A stretch of 64,000 nucleotides of DNA from Campylobacter_A concisus_Y. Lineage in GTDB: Bacteria > Campylobacterota > Campylobacteria > Campylobacterales > Campylobacteraceae. The position numbers and the translations under genes are program-made. The notes below the pieces were generated by a model. It did no database searches. It was not told the origin of the DNA and worked only from the letters and a program-made list of their open reading frames with translations. This document shows positions 61,811 to 64,000 of the stretch, one piece after another (within the stretch, counting starts at the first letter, position 1; every line of letters begins with the position of its first letter). The DNA lies in assembly GCF_902460415.1 (NCBI RefSeq), contig NZ_CABPTY010000004.1:1-64000 (forward strand). Direction: 5' to 3'.

Positions 61811-63664
61811 ATGAGGCCCATTTTAAGCCTAGCAGTTCTTTCATCACTGCTTCTAGCAAATGAAGCAAATTTAGACGTTATAAAGCCTATTAGAGAATTT
61901 GCTCCGCCACCAGTCATTACGCCAAACGTTGCACAAAGTGCCTTTGTAGAAAATCAATTTGACCGCACTCAAAAAGGCGAATACCCATTTGTTACAAATT
62001 TGCTTGATAACTCAGCTGATATGTTTCATATCTCGGCTGGAATGTATGGCAAAAGCTTTTACAATTCATCACTTTTTAAATATCGTGGCGCAAATTTTTA
62101 CACCATCTTAAATGCAAATTTTACCAAAGCAAATAATTATAAAGATGGAAGTGGCAAAAGATGGGACTATGGCTACAATAGGCAAGGCCAAAGCGCTATC
62201 TTAGGTTTCGTGCCAAATGATATTAGCGAGCTTAGGCTTACGTTTTTAAGGGATAATATCGATAAAGACAAGCAGCCAGAGCACATGATGGATGCCTTTA
62301 AAACGACAAGAAAAGTCGGCAAGCTAAATATTAGATTAGGCGAAGAAGATCTTTCAAATACGCTAAATTTTGAATTTATCCTAAAAAAGGTTGAGCGAAA
62401 AGCTGATAATTTTCATCTAAGAGATGCCACTCCAAATGTGAAAGTGGATTTAAAGAGGAATATATTTGAGGCAAATTTAAAGTATGACGCTGACTTTGCA
62501 AGCTTTCACAATCAAATAGGCGCTGGCTTTGAAAAAGATAAGCATGACGGCAAAAGATACATGAAGCAAGGCAACAACTGGGTCTTTAATGGATACAGAT
62601 TTGCTGATGTTAGAAATGATAAATTTATGCTTTTTGACACACTTGCTTATAAATTTAATGAAGCAAATGAAGCCTCACTTGCCTTAAAATATGAAGAGCA
62701 AAGAAGTAAGCTTAACGGACTTGATACTAAATTTTTTGCACCAAATCCAGCTATTAGCACGACTCGCGGACTGCTTCGTCAAATTTATGGTGAGGACGTA
62801 AGCGATAAGATCAAAAAAGACGCTTTTAGTGCAAGCCTAAAATATAAATTTACACCAAACGATAAGGATAGCTACTTTGCAAAGCTTGAGAGCTTATCTC
62901 GCTTGCCAAGTAATATGGAGCGTTTTAACGCACTTTATGGTGCAGACGATAAAGGCTGGATAGCAAATCCGAATTTAGAGCCAGAAAGACACAATAGAGC
63001 GGTTCTTGGCTTTAAATTTGGTAGCGAGTTTTATAAAGAATACCTAAACTCGCTTCAAAACAAAGATGCATTTAGCTTTGGAGGACATTTCATCGCTGAT
63101 AGCGTTAAAAATTTGATCATTTTTGATAGACGCCACTCAAAGGCTGCGATGCCACTAATAAATAAAAATGCCGTCATCTCAAGAAACGTTGATGCAACGC
63201 TTTATAGTGTAAATTTAAACTCAGAATATAGCTTTGCAAGGCACTTTGGCTTAAAAAGCTCGTTTTATTATAACTACGGACAAAACAAAACTGATGGCAG
63301 ACCGCTTTATCAAATAAGGCCTTTTGAGGCAAATTTTGCATTTGACTACAAAGACTATGCAAGCTTTGGTAGCTACAACCTTGGCACCGCACTAAGACTA
63401 GTTTCAAAGCAAACTAGAGGCGATTTTAGCAAGCAAAATGGTCTAGGCATCGATAAAAAAGAGGCGGCAAAAGGATTTGGTTTGCTTGATCTTTATGGCA
63501 GCGTAGAGTTTAAAAATAAAGTTGGCATAAGATTTGGCATAGCAAATTTATTTGATAAAGATTATGCAGAATTTATCAGCGGTGATCACGTGGCAGCGCT
63601 TGATCCAGTAGTCGTTCATGCCCCTGGCAGGACATTTTTCATTAGCTTTCACAGCAGTTTTTAA
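61811..63664 (+). CDS. Outer-membrane TonB-type receptor barrel without a recognisable plug
   Basis: 617 residues with a signal peptide (ending LLLA near residue 17) and the C-terminal aromatic residue (FFISFHSSF) of outer-membrane barrels. The alternating strands and the closing IANLFDKDYAEFISGDHVAALDPVVVHAPGR fit a TonB-dependent receptor of the copper/OprC-like kind. However, the N-terminal 60 residues are too few for a plug and lack its motifs (no LxGPxSxxYG). Either the plug is missing or very reduced, or the protein is a distinct barrel type. It starts with AAAGGAG upstream and is followed by the binding-protein gene after 11 bases, so an uptake unit is likely. Confidence 0.8.
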   Translation: MRPILSLAVLSSLLLANEANLDVIKPIREFAPPPVITPNVAQSAFVENQFDRTQKGEYPFVTNLLDNSADMFHISAGMYGKSFYNSSLFKYRGANFYTILNANFTKANNYKDGSGKRWDYGYNRQGQSAILGFVPNDISELRLTFLRDNIDKDKQPEHMMDAFKTTRKVGKLNIRLGEEDLSNTLNFEFILKKVERKADNFHLRDATPNVKVDLKRNIFEANLKYDADFASFHNQIGAGFEKDKHDGKRYMKQGNNWVFNGYRFADVRNDKFMLFDTLAYKFNEANEASLALKYEEQRSKLNGLDTKFFAPNPAISTTRGLLRQIYGEDVSDKIKKDAFSASLKYKFTPNDKDSYFAKLESLSRLPSNMERFNALYGADDKGWIANPNLEPERHNRAVLGFKFGSEFYKEYLNSLQNKDAFSFGGHFIADSVKNLIIFDRRHSKAAMPLINKNAVISRNVDATLYSVNLNSEYSFARHFGLKSSFYYNYGQNKTDGRPLYQIRPFEANFAFDYKDYASFGSYNLGTALRLVSKQTRGDFSKQNGLGIDKKEAAKGFGLLDLYGSVEFKNKVGIRFGIANLFDKDYAEFISGDHVAALDPVVVHAPGRTFFISFHSSF

Positions 63665-63675
63665 AGGAGAAAAAG

Positions 63676-64000
63676 ATGTTAGATAGAAGAAAATTTTTAG
63701 GACTTAGCACGGCTTTAGGCGTTAGCGCTTTTGCACCAAATTTATTTGCAAAAGAGAGCTTTACTATGTGGGGCGCACCAGCGATCCCAAGCGTTATCAT
63801 GGCGGTTGCTGCACTGCAAGGCGAGTTAAATAAAACTTATGATGTAAGCCTAAATATCTGGAAAACACCAGATCAGCTTCGTGCAGGTGTCGCTAGTGGA
63901 GATATCAAGGTCACGATGTCACCATCAAATGTCGCTGCAAATTTAAGAAATCAAGGGCTTGATTTTGCGATGTTAAATTTACTAACTCTTGGCGTTATGA
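63676..64000 (+). CDS. TAT-exported solute-binding protein, partial
   Basis: The gene runs off the window, so only about 108 residues are seen. The start has a twin-arginine-like signal (DRRKFLGLSTALGVSAFAPN) with cleavage near LFAKES. The mature part begins FTMWGAPAIPSVIMAVA, then RAGVASGDIKVTMSPSNVAA, which looks like the NMT1/SsuA type of ABC binding protein. TAT export is common for such proteins that bind cofactor-like or metal ligands. It lies right after the plug-less receptor, so the two probably handle the same ligand. The ABC membrane parts should lie beyond the window. Confidence 0.8.
   Translation, partial: MLDRRKFLGLSTALGVSAFAPNLFAKESFTMWGAPAIPSVIMAVAALQGELNKTYDVSLNIWKTPDQLRAGVASGDIKVTMSPSNVAANLRNQGLDFAMLNLLTLGVM

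Noticed and set aside
1..64000. CRISPR array, prophage, insertion sequence or replication origin
   Set aside because: No regularly spaced repeats, transposase, integrase or DnaA-box cluster was seen on reading both strands. The only repeats found are the GA tract, the aroK-trpS hairpins and the 9-mer beside the gap.

Overview
The window reads as a piece of a Campylobacter chromosome, most like the oral, non-jejuni group around C. concisus (species not settled here). The evidence is the low G+C, the menaquinone gene mqnA of the futalosine route, nspC, the P19/FTR1 iron system, and several gene runs that match the C. jejuni order as I remember it: pyrF-nusB-ribH-kdsA-EamA-der-aroK-trpS-serS-pflB, then mqnA-upp-malic enzyme-gltX-SurA-like, and MotE-like-fliJ-purA-hisZ-like. 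A 41-base run of N shows that this is a draft scaffold.

Layout. 1-900: tRNA-Ser(GCU) and non-coding DNA. 904-8300 (minus): pyrF, nusB, ribH, an inserted accessory block (DUF262-HNH nuclease, a phase-variable EcoRI-type adenine methyltransferase, two SMR exporters), kdsA, an unrecognised 349-residue protein and an EamA transporter. 8453-15910 (plus): der, aroK, a repeat-bearing gap, trpS, a small membrane protein, serS, pflB. 16056-24152 (minus): an iron-uptake operon of FTR1, P19, a DUF2318/YHS membrane protein, two FtsX-like permeases, an ATPase, a thioredoxin-like lipoprotein and another lipoprotein. 24469-35058: formate dehydrogenase fdhA (with an in-frame UGA for selenocysteine) and fdhB, a TAT-target small protein, a DsbC-like protein, selB, selA, then a multi-cluster Fe-S protein and a TorD-type chaperone. 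35190-35790: a frameshifted membrane protein. 35830-41538: mqnA, barstar, barnase, upp, malic enzyme, gltX, and a SurA-like chaperone on the other strand. 41631-45079: a siderophore receptor and the YedE selenium transporter. 45215-47433: moeA and a TerC protein. 47552-54747: MotE-like, fliJ, purA, hisZ-like, and a large GGDEF/EAL sensor. 54892-58332: a nitroreductase, selD (itself with an in-frame UGA), yedF and fdhC. 58567-59160: a decayed DJ-1/PfpI gene. 59217-64000: nspC, moaD, moaE, a small membrane protein, an outer-membrane receptor without a visible plug, and the start of a TAT-exported solute-binding protein.

How it works together. One theme is selenium-dependent formate oxidation: structural genes (fdhA, fdhB, fdhC), selenocysteine synthesis and insertion (selA, selB, selD), likely selenium supply (yedE, yedF), molybdopterin steps (moeA, moaD, moaE) and a maturation chaperone. 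The tRNA-Sec gene is not in the window. A second theme is iron uptake. The most unusual item is the methyltransferase/nuclease pair. A (GA)11 tract in the methyltransferase gene puts it out of frame here, 9 or 12 units would restore it, and the nuclease gene overlaps its stop codon. A complete barnase-barstar pair inside a housekeeping operon is the second most interesting item.
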